DNA of 17,745 nt from JAFGQE01 sp046484775. GTDB lineage: Bacteria; Bacillota; Clostridia; DUPQ01. Below the pieces are notes generated by a model. It ran no database searches. It was not told the DNA's origin and saw only the letters and a list, made by a program, of their open reading frames with translations. A program made the translations under genes and the position numbers. Shown here piece by piece: positions 1 through 7,200 of this stretch; the first letter of the stretch is position 1; each line of letters starts with the position of its first letter. Location of the stretch: the NCBI GenBank assembly GCA_046484775.1, contig JAWOIG010000023.1, positions 1 to 17,745 of the forward strand, written 5' to 3'.

Positions 1-497
1 TCATTTTTATTCGTTTCGCGCAGCAGCCTTTCCCTAAGTTTCTCACTGCTTATTGAATACCCTGTGTAATAATTTCCCAGTATGTCGGCTATCAGTTTTT
101 TACAGGAAGTACGGAATTCCTTTCCTTCCAACGGGTTGAATATATACTTTATTCTTTTCATGCCTTTTTCGATGTATATCCTTTCGACATCAAGTACAAT
201 ATGGTTTTCATCCAGCAGGTATTCCCCGCATACCGCCATTATTTCATCAAGGGAATGCAATAAAATCAATAATCCATCTTCATTGATGCCATTTTCCGAC
301 AAATAATCCTTGAATGCTGCATTGATGTCGGTATCAAACAAAATATTACTCTCGTCATTTTGTTCCATGACTGCGAAAGGAATGATTCCTTCCGGGTTTG
401 CACCGCTGATCATTGCAATCATATATCCGGGGCACGTGATCCTGCCTGCAGTCCTTAGATAATTTCTTCCCCCTGAGGTTACATTTTCATATATCAT
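1..497 (-). CDS. DUF6382-type protein of the Tad pilus locus (partial, 3' end outside window)
   Basis: This frame is open for 165 codons from an ATG at 497 to the window edge, so the C-terminus is missing. The visible part resembles the DUF6382 domain found beside Tad pilus genes in Clostridia. Early in it come a GIIPF motif and an acidic stretch; the middle has a run of Leu/Ile with YLLDENHIVLD, followed by RIYIEKG and a NPLEGKEF segment. In the family this domain is often followed by a membrane segment and an FHA domain, which would lie beyond base 1 and cannot be seen. The ATG lies 1 nt after the TGA of the pilin gene, so it belongs to the pilus operon and is probably translated by coupling. 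No enzymatic motif is visible. A role in regulating or assembling the pilus is inference from location only. Confidence 0.62.
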   Translation of the reverse strand, partial: MIYENVTSGGRNYLRTAGRITCPGYMIAMISGANPEGIIPFAVMEQNDESNILFDTDINAAFKDYLSENGINEDGLLILLHSLDEIMAVCGEYLLDENHIVLDVERIYIEKGMKRIKYIFNPLEGKEFRTSCKKLIADILGNYYTGYSISSEKLRERLLRETNKN

Positions 498-498
498 A

Positions 499-693
499 TC
501 AATATCCCGTCCTAAGCTTGTCCACTATTTCCGAATCATTGAAAACACTGTCGATTATGTCCTTTACAAAGCCAACGATTGCCTCTCGGAAAATAAGCGC
601 AACTCCTACCAGTACCGCAACTATTATAACGACTTCAACCGTACCCATTCCTCTTCTACCCATGACAAATCTCATTCCAGTAAACATATTCAT
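499..693 (-). CDS. Flp/Tad-type pilin-like small protein
   Basis: A 64-aa protein with the layout of a class IV (Flp-type) prepilin. A short basic leader ends in GRRG at residues 12-15. MGTVE follows, putting Glu20 at position +5 after the presumed cut behind Gly15, and then a hydrophobic helix (about residues 19-35). A prepilin peptidase would cut to a mature protein of about 49 aa that polymerises through this helix. No peptidase gene is in the window. The ATG at 693 overlaps the tadC stop as ATGA. A second in-frame ATG at 687 is better placed relative to the upstream AAAGGT. It sits directly downstream of tadC, as the pilin or a TadE-like protein often does in Gram-positive Tad loci. It could instead be a minor pseudopilin. 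Confidence 0.75.
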   Translation of the reverse strand: MNMFTGMRFVMGRRGMGTVEVVIIVAVLVGVALIFREAIVGFVKDIIDSVFNDSEIVDKLRTGY

Positions 694-1520
694 AAACCTT
701 TCATTATAATAAGCGCAGGCGCAGTGAGAATGATTATGATTCCCGCAAGGCCCAGCGCCAATGGAAAAACCAATTTTGCAGAAGCTTCCTCTCCTCTTTT
801 CCTTGCGTTCTCACTTCTCAGTTCCCAACTTTGGCGGGCACAATTCCTAATCATCTCCACAAGGTTGCCTCCGCCCGTTTTGATTGCCTGGCTTAAGATA
901 GAGATAAATGTGTGAATCTCGGGAATCGCCATTCGCGCCGAGAACTCATGAAGAGACTCCCTGAACATGGTGCCTGTTTCCGTTCGTGATACAGTAAAAC
1001 GGGCTTCCCGGTAAAATTCCGAATCAGTATCCTTGCGGGATGCCTGTCTCCATGCCTCCTGTACCTCGAGCCCCGAACCTGTCATGATTGCCAGTTCAGT
1101 GCAGAACGCCGGAAAGTCAATCATTATTTCCTCCTTTCGTTTCCTTATTTTTGCCTTGAGATCCATGTCGGGAAGAGCCAATCCGACAAATGGCATTGCG
1201 CATGCCAGCGCAACCTCCATTCCCGATGCATTGAAAAAGCACAAATAGAAAACAGGAAACGATGCGAATATTATCATGGAAGCGGCCTTTACCGAAAGGT
1301 GCAGACAAAACAAGTCTTTCATCGTTTTCCTCCCATAAAGAAACATCAATTTTCCGCCGACTCCGCGCTTGTCTCTTCGAAAGATTCCTGAAAGCAATTT
1401 AAATATCGCGGGATAAAGCATGATTGTGTACCTGGCATGTCTTAGGACGAATCGCCTTCGAGTTCTTTTTCCTGTAACCAATAATACCGCCACCAAGGCG
1501 GAATATATTATTGCAACCAT
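690..1520 (-). CDS. tadC: TadC-like inner-membrane pilus assembly protein (T2SSF family)
   Basis: A 276-aa membrane protein of the type II secretion GspF/TadC family. It forms, with TadB, the membrane platform on which the TadA ATPase drives pilus assembly. Hydrophobic segments are near residues 1-16, 78-96, 102-116 and a C-terminal helix about 250-272. Between them lies the cytoplasmic T2SSF domain, including RKRKEEIMIDFPAF (about 126-139), a GSGL turn and the GGGNLVEM element (about 215-222) typical of the family. The start ATG is 1 nt after the TGA of tadB, with only a weak upstream AGG, so translation is probably coupled to tadB. Its own TGA overlaps the pilin ATG. Assignment as TadC rather than TadB rests on gene order and length. 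Confidence 0.85.
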   Translation of the reverse strand: MVAIIYSALVAVLLVTGKRTRRRFVLRHARYTIMLYPAIFKLLSGIFRRDKRGVGGKLMFLYGRKTMKDLFCLHLSVKAASMIIFASFPVFYLCFFNASGMEVALACAMPFVGLALPDMDLKAKIRKRKEEIMIDFPAFCTELAIMTGSGLEVQEAWRQASRKDTDSEFYREARFTVSRTETGTMFRESLHEFSARMAIPEIHTFISILSQAIKTGGGNLVEMIRNCARQSWELRSENARKRGEEASAKLVFPLALGLAGIIIILTAPALIIMKGL

Positions 1521-1521
1521 A

Positions 1522-2220
1522 TCATATGCCTATGTCCGCTACCTTTCTGCAAAAGTACCACTGCGCTAGAAACATAAGGCCCGCCGTACTCATGGCAATT
1601 CTTCCCGCAAAGGATGAATAAAGCGGAGCCAGATACGAACCTGCAGTCATCGAAAATACCATGACCAGTGCAATCGGCATTGCCGTGATTACTTTTTGCT
1701 CGAATTTCCTGCCTGAAATTATCACTTCTATGTTTCTCTTTATATGAATTTTGCCCGACAGAATGCCGGTTGTCCTTCGTGTTATCTCAACAAGATTCCC
1801 ACCGTTTCTTTCGCAAACCGATATGCTTGCGGCAAACAATTGCGCATCCTCGATATCAATATTGCGAGCCATTTCATAAAGAACATCGGAAGTGATATAA
1901 TTCATGCGAAATCCTTTAACTGCATCCTCAAGATATCTGCACATGGAATCGCCGCCATGTATGCCCTTGTAGTCGGCAACGGCCTCAGCAAATAGTCCCG
2001 GGAATGCCGCGGATGAGTTCAGAACAGGCTCAAGGCATATTAGGAAATCAAGAAAGCGATCCGTTAAATCAGCATCCCTTGCCTTTTTGTTTTCCTTTTT
2101 ATCCAGTATTCCGAATAAAATGAAAACAACTGCTCCAACCATTGCTGCCGGTATGTTTTTATATAACACATATAGGGATGAAAATCCCGCAGCTCCCCTG
2201 AGGAGATGTTTTCTAAGCAT
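1522..2220 (-). CDS. tadB: TadB-like inner-membrane pilus assembly protein (T2SSF family)
   Basis: A 232-aa T2SSF-family membrane protein, the expected partner of TadC in the Tad platform. An N-terminal hydrophobic region spans about residues 10-40. A soluble helical domain follows with DRFLDFLICLEPVLNS and the conserved ERNGGNLVEI element (about 135-144). Two C-terminal hydrophobic helices lie at about 175-200 and 205-225. It is somewhat shorter than proteobacterial TadB, which is common in Clostridia. The ATG at 2220 overlaps the end of tadA by 8 nt, with AAGG about 7 nt upstream. It belongs to the same minus-strand operon as tadA and tadC. Confidence 0.84.
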   Translation of the reverse strand: MLRKHLLRGAAGFSSLYVLYKNIPAAMVGAVVFILFGILDKKENKKARDADLTDRFLDFLICLEPVLNSSAAFPGLFAEAVADYKGIHGGDSMCRYLEDAVKGFRMNYITSDVLYEMARNIDIEDAQLFAASISVCERNGGNLVEITRRTTGILSGKIHIKRNIEVIISGRKFEQKVITAMPIALVMVFSMTAGSYLAPLYSSFAGRIAMSTAGLMFLAQWYFCRKVADIGI

Positions 2221-3394
2221 AAAGCAGCCTTCTCAATTTTGTCTTTTCAATGATGTCTCCTGTTTGAACGAGTTTGTTCTTCATATAGTCATATCTGAAT
2301 AGCTCATGCAGAACCGCCTCTCCATTTTTTGCTTCAGACAACTCGCTGATTTCCGTAATCTTTCTTTCTCCGCCCGGCTTTGAAATACAGATAACAATGT
2401 CTATTGCCATTGTTATTTGTTTTCTTACCGCCATCAACGGTATGTCCTTTCCCATAAGAACCATTGTCTCAAGCCGTGAAATTAACTCCGCGCAGGAATT
2501 TGCATGTCCGGTGGATATTGAGCCTTCATGACCGGTGTTCATTGCCTGCAACATATCCAGGGCCTCTCCTCCCCTGACTTCCCCGACTATAATCCTGTCA
2601 GGCCTCATTCTCAGGCTGGTTCTTATGAGATCCCTGATTTTTATTTCACCGGCGCCTTCGCTGTTCTTCACCCTGGCCTCAAGACGAACAATATTATCAA
2701 CTTTATCTATCCTCAGCTCCGCCGAATCTTCTATCGTTATAATCCTTTCACCGCTTCCCGTGCAATTTGCCAGCACGTTCAGTAAGGTTGTCTTGCCGGT
2801 TCCCGCTCCCCCGCATATGAACATGTTGTAGCGCGCCCTATAAAGTTGCTCAAGAAAATCAAGCGCGGCGCTTGAACAAAAACCGTTCCTTACAAGGTCT
2901 CCTCCCGACAACGGAGTTTTCGGGAATTTTCTGATTGTCACCGCAGGTCCGTTGACGGACACCGGCGCCAGGACTATATTTATCCTTGTTCCGTCCGCAA
3001 GGCATGCGTCTGTTATAGGTACTGCCGTGTTGACCGTTCTACCGGATTTTCTACAGACTGTACTTATTATTTTCATGCACTCCGTCGGATCTATTATATC
3101 CATATCGGATTTAAGGATTTTCCCGTCTTTTTCAAAATATACATTTCCCGCATTAATCATAATTTCCGTGATACTATCGTCCTCAAACAGACACTGAACG
3201 GGTCCGAATCCCAATATATCGTCCCTTGCGGTCTTGATCAGTCTCTCGGCATTCAAAAGATTACCACCTTGTTTTTCACAAAGCTCGAATGCCTTTTGTT
3301 CGATTGCTTCCGAAACTTTTTCGTCAGATAGCTCATTTTCGCATTCAAGGCCCGCCGATATATCCCTTTTAATTCTTTCAAGCAGTTTTTCCAT
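2213..3394 (-). CDS. tadA: TadA/CpaF secretion ATPase of the Tad pilus
   Basis: A 393-aa hexameric ATPase of the GspE/VirB11 superfamily that powers Tad pilus assembly from the cytoplasmic side of the membrane. Walker A is GGAGTGKTT (residues 195-203, Lys201). The Asp box is IEDSAEL (221-227). Walker B is RPDRIIVGEVRG (264-275, Glu272), and the His box is TGHEGSISTGHANS (287-300). All key residues are intact. The open frame extends 8 codons further upstream, but the start chosen at 3394 has GGAGGAAGTGTG directly before it and overlaps the tadZ stop as TGATG, the usual coupled arrangement. The length fits CpaF-like ATPases lacking the extended N-terminus. Confidence 0.95.
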   Translation of the reverse strand: MEKLLERIKRDISAGLECENELSDEKVSEAIEQKAFELCEKQGGNLLNAERLIKTARDDILGFGPVQCLFEDDSITEIMINAGNVYFEKDGKILKSDMDIIDPTECMKIISTVCRKSGRTVNTAVPITDACLADGTRINIVLAPVSVNGPAVTIRKFPKTPLSGGDLVRNGFCSSAALDFLEQLYRARYNMFICGGAGTGKTTLLNVLANCTGSGERIITIEDSAELRIDKVDNIVRLEARVKNSEGAGEIKIRDLIRTSLRMRPDRIIVGEVRGGEALDMLQAMNTGHEGSISTGHANSCAELISRLETMVLMGKDIPLMAVRKQITMAIDIVICISKPGGERKITEISELSEAKNGEAVLHELFRYDYMKNKLVQTGDIIEKTKLRRLLYA

Positions 3395-4329
3395 CACACT
3401 TCCTCCACTGAGCTGCATATCAAGTCAATACGGCTCCAGAATCTTTGCGGATATGCTTCAAATATTCCTTCGCTTGAGGGAATGGCATATTTCCCATCTT
3501 CCGAAAAATTGTCAACTTCGATAACCTTTCCTATTTCCAGACCTTTCAAATACTCTATGAAGTTCTGCTGCCTCCTGCCTGTTTCTTCCTTCCTGATGAT
3601 TATATTCAGGGAAGCCTCTTTCATAAGCGTTATATTTCCCTCCGATGGACAGGACGGCATATCGAGAACCGCATACTCATAAATAGGTGTTCCCGATATA
3701 GCCGAGGCAACCCATTCTGCCTCAACGGCTTCAATCGGTCCATCCATGGACGGACGGCCATTCGATATATAATCCACCCTCCGCCGCTCGTCTCTTACGG
3801 CAAGACTTTTAATCCTTGCCGCCATATCTCCTTCATGTTTTCGCATAAAGTACCTCATTCTGGTGTAGTTATTTATATCCGACTGCCCAAAAACCATTTC
3901 GCCGGATGAAAAGGGATCGAAGTTCGCATATAGGACTTTCCTGCCGCGTTCCGCCAGTCTGCAGCAGATTGCCTTTGAAACAGTGCTCTTTCCCGCTCCG
4001 CCGAGAGCGGATGTAACACATATGATCCGGGCTCCGGACCCGCCTGTTGCAATAAGCTCACCGGCGTCCTCTGAATACCTTCCCAGAAAAAAGCTGCAGA
4101 CAGCGGATGCCTTTTGATATTTTGACAACTCTTCCTTTCCCTCGCCCATTATTATTATATTCCTTGTGTTTCTTTTGTTAAGATAATCACTTACTACATA
4201 CCCTCCGTTCAGCTCCTCCTTAGCATCCACAATCCCAAGAAGATTCCCGTTGTTCAGCAATATATACTTCTTGAGCCTCTCGAAATATTCCGTATCCCTG
4301 ACATCAAAATATAAATTCATCTTCTTCAT
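3394..4329 (-). CDS. tadZ: TadZ/CpaE-like ParA-family ATPase
   Basis: A 311-aa protein and first gene of the Tad operon. TadZ/CpaE proteins place the pilus machine at a site in the cell. The N-terminal ~85 residues look like the degenerate receiver-like domain of TadZ. After it comes a ParA/MinD-type ATPase with P-loop GGAGKST (110-116), NFDPFSSGE as the likely switch region and a VLDMPSCPSEG segment acting as the Walker B equivalent. The usual DLD of ParA Walker B appears as LDMP. Two ATGs are possible (4335 and 4329). The second is preferred because GGAG lies 6 nt before it, whereas it would touch the first. A strong promoter lies just upstream at 4350-4378. ParA-type identity is secure; the TadZ name rests on operon context. 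Confidence 0.85.
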   Translation of the reverse strand: MKKMNLYFDVRDTEYFERLKKYILLNNGNLLGIVDAKEELNGGYVVSDYLNKRNTRNIIIMGEGKEELSKYQKASAVCSFFLGRYSEDAGELIATGGSGARIICVTSALGGAGKSTVSKAICCRLAERGRKVLYANFDPFSSGEMVFGQSDINNYTRMRYFMRKHEGDMAARIKSLAVRDERRRVDYISNGRPSMDGPIEAVEAEWVASAISGTPIYEYAVLDMPSCPSEGNITLMKEASLNIIIRKEETGRRQQNFIEYLKGLEIGKVIEVDNFSEDGKYAIPSSEGIFEAYPQRFWSRIDLICSSVEEV

Positions 4330-4349
4330 GCGCATCTCCTGTCAGCAGG

Positions 4350-4378
4350 ATTATATTGCTATTAACATTAATTGTCAT
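4350..4378 (-). promoter_or_regulatory. Sigma-A type promoter of the Tad pilus operon
   Basis: Read on the minus strand, a -35 box ATGACA (4378-4373, 5/6 to TTGACA) is followed by a 17-nt spacer and a perfect -10 box TATAAT (4355-4350). Transcription would start about 7 nt further on, leaving a short leader holding only the GGAG ribosome site of tadZ. This is the clearest promoter in the window. Confidence 0.75.
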
Positions 4379-4441
4379 TATACTGGCTGTTAATTTTTAC
4401 CTGTATTTAAACCGAATGACAAATCCTGCTTCTTTTTTTGT

Positions 4442-4447
4442 TATAAT
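4442..4447 (+). promoter_or_regulatory. Probable -10 box of the deoC promoter
   Basis: A perfect TATAAT lies 55 nt before the deoC start, diverging from the Tad promoter. No good -35 box is found at 16-18 nt. ATGACA at 4415-4420 is 21 nt away, too far for a normal promoter, so this site may need an activator. A strong AAGGAGG ribosome site follows near 4490. Confidence 0.45.
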
Positions 4448-4501
4448 GGAAATGTAATCAACCCCTTTGATGGACTGGGATTGTAAAAAGGAGGAAAGGC
4501 A

Positions 4502-5170
4502 ATGAACGTTGCGAAATATATAGACCATACTCTTTTAAAGCCGGAGGCAGATAAGAAGTCGATTGAAAAACTCTGTGGGGAAGCCTTGGAATATGGTTTT
4601 TATTCGATATGCATCAATGGTTGCCGTGTGCAATATGCAGCAGAACTTTTGCATCCGTCGGCTGTAAAGGTTTGTGCCGTAATCGGTTTCCCTCTCGGTG
4701 CGTGCTCAATTAAAACAAAAATATGCGAAGCAAGGGATGTCATTGAAAATGGCGCGGATGAAATAGACATGGTCATGAACATAGGTAAATTCAAGGATGG
4801 TAATTATGATTATGTCCTGGCTGACATTGAAGAGGTTGTCCGGGTTGCCCATTCATCGGGTGTTTTGGTCAAGGTAATCCTTGAAACCTGTCTTCTTGAC
4901 AATGATGAGATAGTAAAGGCCTGTGAATTGGCAGTCAGGGCGGGTGCGGACTTTGTCAAGACATCAACCGGCTTCAACAGTGGCGGAGCAACCCTGGAAG
5001 CGGTTGCAATCATGAAGAAAGCTGTTGATGGAAAGGCTTTGGTCAAGGCTGCGGGCGGGGTAAGAAATTATCAGAATGCAATTGATTTTATAAACGCGGG
5101 TGCGGACAGGCTGGGCTGCAGTTCATCGGTCGAAGTTGTTACGGGAGCTGAATCCGGAGGCACTTATTGA
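4502..5170 (+). CDS. deoC: Deoxyribose-phosphate aldolase
   Basis: A 222-aa class I aldolase that splits 2-deoxy-D-ribose 5-phosphate into glyceraldehyde 3-phosphate and acetaldehyde in cytosolic deoxynucleoside catabolism. The start shows the family's IDHTLLKPEA motif. The Schiff-base lysine is Lys153 in VKTSTGF, the second active-site lysine is Lys182 in VKAAGGVRN, and Asp89 lies in EIDMVMNIG. The C-terminal GGTY supplies the terminal Tyr known in the family. The length matches the short Firmicutes form. Shine-Dalgarno AAGGAGGAAA stands at ideal spacing. It appears monocistronic: no nucleoside phosphorylase, deoB or nupC gene is next to it, which is unusual but not rare. Confidence 0.96.
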   Translation: MNVAKYIDHTLLKPEADKKSIEKLCGEALEYGFYSICINGCRVQYAAELLHPSAVKVCAVIGFPLGACSIKTKICEARDVIENGADEIDMVMNIGKFKDGNYDYVLADIEEVVRVAHSSGVLVKVILETCLLDNDEIVKACELAVRAGADFVKTSTGFNSGGATLEAVAIMKKAVDGKALVKAAGGVRNYQNAIDFINAGADRLGCSSSVEVVTGAESGGTY

Positions 5171-5189
5171 TTATAATATTTTAGTGACA

Positions 5190-5246
5190 TACTTCCGCCA
5201 CCGCTTTCGCGCTCACTATCGTTAGTAAGGAAGCTTGGGGGAGGGA
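5190..5246. repeat. Possible degenerate interspersed intergenic repeat
   Basis: The gap between deoC and the convergent membrane-protein gene has no ORF. It holds a composite stretch with CTTCCGCCACCGCTTTCGCG at its left, then ACTATCGTTAGT (4-bp arms around TCGT), then GGAAG pairing weakly with the opening CTTCC, and a closing GGGGGAGGG. The layout recalls small non-coding repeats scattered in Clostridia genomes. Only one copy is present here, so repeat status is unproven. A 10-bp perfect palindrome, GAGATATCTC, follows at 5245-5254. Confidence 0.3.
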
Positions 5247-5313
5247 GATATCTCGGTTTTGTGTCAAAGAATTTTATAGATGCAGCCTGACATGTCCTTG
5301 TTTTCCGGTGATA

Positions 5314-5913
5314 TCAGATTTCCGCATTATTGTCGAGAGCACTGACAAATTGAAATATTTCTTCCTCCGACAGGTCCTCATCGTTGACCAGACGTTTTTG
5401 TATGGCCTTTACGACACTTTCTATTTCATCATACCTGTCGGGATTATATACATAGCACTGGCTGAATGTCATCACATGGCACCAGACGAGCATTTCTTTC
5501 CTTGTGATTTTACCGTCCCTGTATTTTTCAAGCGCTTCCGTAATGTCATCCGGGTAAACTATTATTGGGTTCTTTAAAAAATACCTTTCCTTTTCACTTG
5601 TCATATGCCTTGTTATATCGCGCACGGATAAGTCCAGATTTTTAAACATTGCCATTTCAGTCATCATTTCTTCGATCACGGCCTTTGGTATCCCTTCGAG
5701 CAATGTCTTGTTATCCTTGACCTGCTTTATGCCGGTGAATATGCAGGCAATGCCTATCATGGCGACCAATGCCATCACGACATATTCCCTTGTATTGTTG
5801 TCAATGTTGTCCGTGGCGAAAATACCCGCCATTATCAACATGAAGACAAACCCTCCCGCTATATACAAATAACCGAATTTTATATTCTTTCTTTGTTCTT
5901 TGGCCGATATCAT
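5314..5913 (-). CDS. Unrecognised membrane protein with two N-terminal helices
   Basis: A 199-aa protein of unknown family. After a short basic N-terminus come two hydrophobic helices (about residues 13-33 and 44-62) joined by an acidic DNIDNNT loop. A charged C-terminal region of about 135 residues, likely cytoplasmic and mostly helical, follows. It includes a Met-rich EEMMTEMAMF segment, KNPIIVYPDDITEAL, a WCHVMTFSQCYVYNPDRY patch and an acidic DEDLSEEEIFQF end. No catalytic or binding motif was recognised. GGAGGAAGAG directly before the ATG at 5913 supports the start. It stands alone, convergent to deoC and divergent from the sugar operon. The gene is well supported by its length and ribosome site, but its function is unknown. 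Confidence 0.8.
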   Translation of the reverse strand: MISAKEQRKNIKFGYLYIAGGFVFMLIMAGIFATDNIDNNTREYVVMALVAMIGIACIFTGIKQVKDNKTLLEGIPKAVIEEMMTEMAMFKNLDLSVRDITRHMTSEKERYFLKNPIIVYPDDITEALEKYRDGKITRKEMLVWCHVMTFSQCYVYNPDRYDEIESVVKAIQKRLVNDEDLSEEEIFQFVSALDNNAEI

Positions 5914-6048
5914 ATCTCTTCCTCCGGAACAATGTTCCCGGCATATTATATCATACGACCCACCCCGTTTATAAGTATCGTTCGCATAGCCTGGTTGATT
6001 TTTCTTGCTTATCAGGATGCCTCTCTTTTTTCTTTTGCTTATTTTTCA

Positions 6049-6077
6049 TTTATTCCGAAATGGTTTTAATATATAAT
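6049..6077 (+). promoter_or_regulatory. Candidate promoter of the sugar operon
   Basis: A perfect -10 box TATAAT (6072-6077) lies 25 nt before the start codon. A weak -35 hexamer TTTATT (6049-6054, 3/6) lies 17 nt upstream of it. The AT-rich, pyrimidine-rich leader upstream holds no obvious catabolite-repression (cre) site. GGAGGTGG just before the gene is the ribosome site. Confidence 0.45.
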
Positions 6078-6102
6078 AATTTTATCGACTGGAGGTGGCA
6101 AA

Positions 6103-7200
6103 ATGAAAGGCAGAGAAAGATTTCTAGCGGCTTTGAACAATCAGAAGGCGGACAGGCTCCCTTGCCAGGTCCATAATTGGATGTCATATTATTTGAAAAA
6201 CTATCTCGGAGGGAAGAGCGATTACGAGGCATATGAATATTTTGGAATGGATCCGGTCATTTATGCAAGACCGAGATTTATTTACGACGACAGGGACAAT
6301 GCCAACTGGATTGTAAGGAAAACTGATCTGGGAACGGATTCCGACGGGGTTACAAAGACCCGTTTTGATATCACTACCCCCGATGGAACACTAACGGAAG
6401 TTCGCGGGGACAGCCCCATTACAGGGTGGATTACAGAGCACATGCTCAAGACCAAGGGTGACTTCGAGCTTTGGAAAAAGTATTTTCCGATTCCAAGGTC
6501 GGTTGATTGGACTCCGGTCATACAGGCCAAGAACAGGATAGGCGAGAATGGCATAGTAAGGGATGGATATTTTGATTTCGGACAGGGAAGCCCCTGGCAA
6601 AGCTTCGCCTATATGATCGGTACACAGGAAATCATCATGGCAGCCATTGATGAACCCGACTGGCTTCATTATGTACTTGACACCCTGCTGAAGAAAAAAC
6701 TTCAGGTTATCGAGGCCGGCGGCAAGATTGAGCTTGATCTCATAGAAACAGGTGGAGGAGCGGGTTCCAGCACGGTAATCAGTCCTTCAATACACGAAGA
6801 GTTCTGTCTTCCGTATGATAAAATTCAGCACGAGGCCCTTCATGCGCAGGGAACCAAGATTGTATACCATCTTTGCGGCGGATTCATGCCCCTGCTTGAC
6901 ATAGTGGTTCACAATGGAGCCGATGGGCTTGAAACAATGACCCCGCCCATCATGGGAGGAGACTGCATACTTTCCGAATGCACGAAGCGAATCGGCGACA
7001 AGATGTTCTTCATCGGCGGATTCGACCAGAATGCGGGTTTTGAAAAGGGGAATCCGGAACTTGTCAGAAAAATGGTTTTTGACTTGCATAAGGATTGTCC
7101 CGACGGCGGGTACATCGTAAGTCCTTCCGATCATTTCTTTTATGGCAATCCAGCCAATCTCCAGGCGTTTGTCGATGCTGCCAAGGAGTGTGTGTACTGA
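6103..7200 (+). CDS. URO-D family protein, methyltransferase-like (MtaA/CmuA type)
   Basis: A 365-aa protein of the uroporphyrinogen decarboxylase superfamily. In anaerobes most such proteins are not haem enzymes but corrinoid-linked methyltransferases. The opening GRERFLAALNNQKADRLP is the usual superfamily N-terminus. The core has a zinc-type HxCG motif, YHLCGG with His256 and Cys258, as in MtaA/MtbA-like methyltransferases. The third ligand is not a clear Cys: the matching C-terminal region reads SPSDHF (Asp343-His344). No corrinoid protein or activase gene is nearby. It is first in a four-gene operon and its stop overlaps the next start as ATGA. A role in demethylating an O-methylated sugar or polyol is a hypothesis. 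The superfamily call is firm; the reaction is not known. Confidence 0.8.
   Translation: MKGRERFLAALNNQKADRLPCQVHNWMSYYLKNYLGGKSDYEAYEYFGMDPVIYARPRFIYDDRDNANWIVRKTDLGTDSDGVTKTRFDITTPDGTLTEVRGDSPITGWITEHMLKTKGDFELWKKYFPIPRSVDWTPVIQAKNRIGENGIVRDGYFDFGQGSPWQSFAYMIGTQEIIMAAIDEPDWLHYVLDTLLKKKLQVIEAGGKIELDLIETGGGAGSSTVISPSIHEEFCLPYDKIQHEALHAQGTKIVYHLCGGFMPLLDIVVHNGADGLETMTPPIMGGDCILSECTKRIGDKMFFIGGFDQNAGFEKGNPELVRKMVFDLHKDCPDGGYIVSPSDHFFYGNPANLQAFVDAAKECVY

Noticed and set aside
82..306. Plus-strand open frame opposite the DUF6382 gene
   Set aside because: The minus frame has a coherent domain and operon position. The plus frame has no ribosome site or recognisable pattern.
4336..4501. Riboswitch or other leader RNA before deoC
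   Set aside because: No conserved riboswitch core or strong stem-loop was found; only promoter elements and a Shine-Dalgarno site are seen.
5914..6102. Catabolite-repression (cre) site upstream of the sugar operon
   Set aside because: No stretch came close to the palindromic cre consensus.
7095..7199. Upstream extension of the PfkB kinase frame
   Set aside because: It lies wholly inside the URO-D-like gene. The ATGA overlap at 7200 gives a standard kinase N-terminus.
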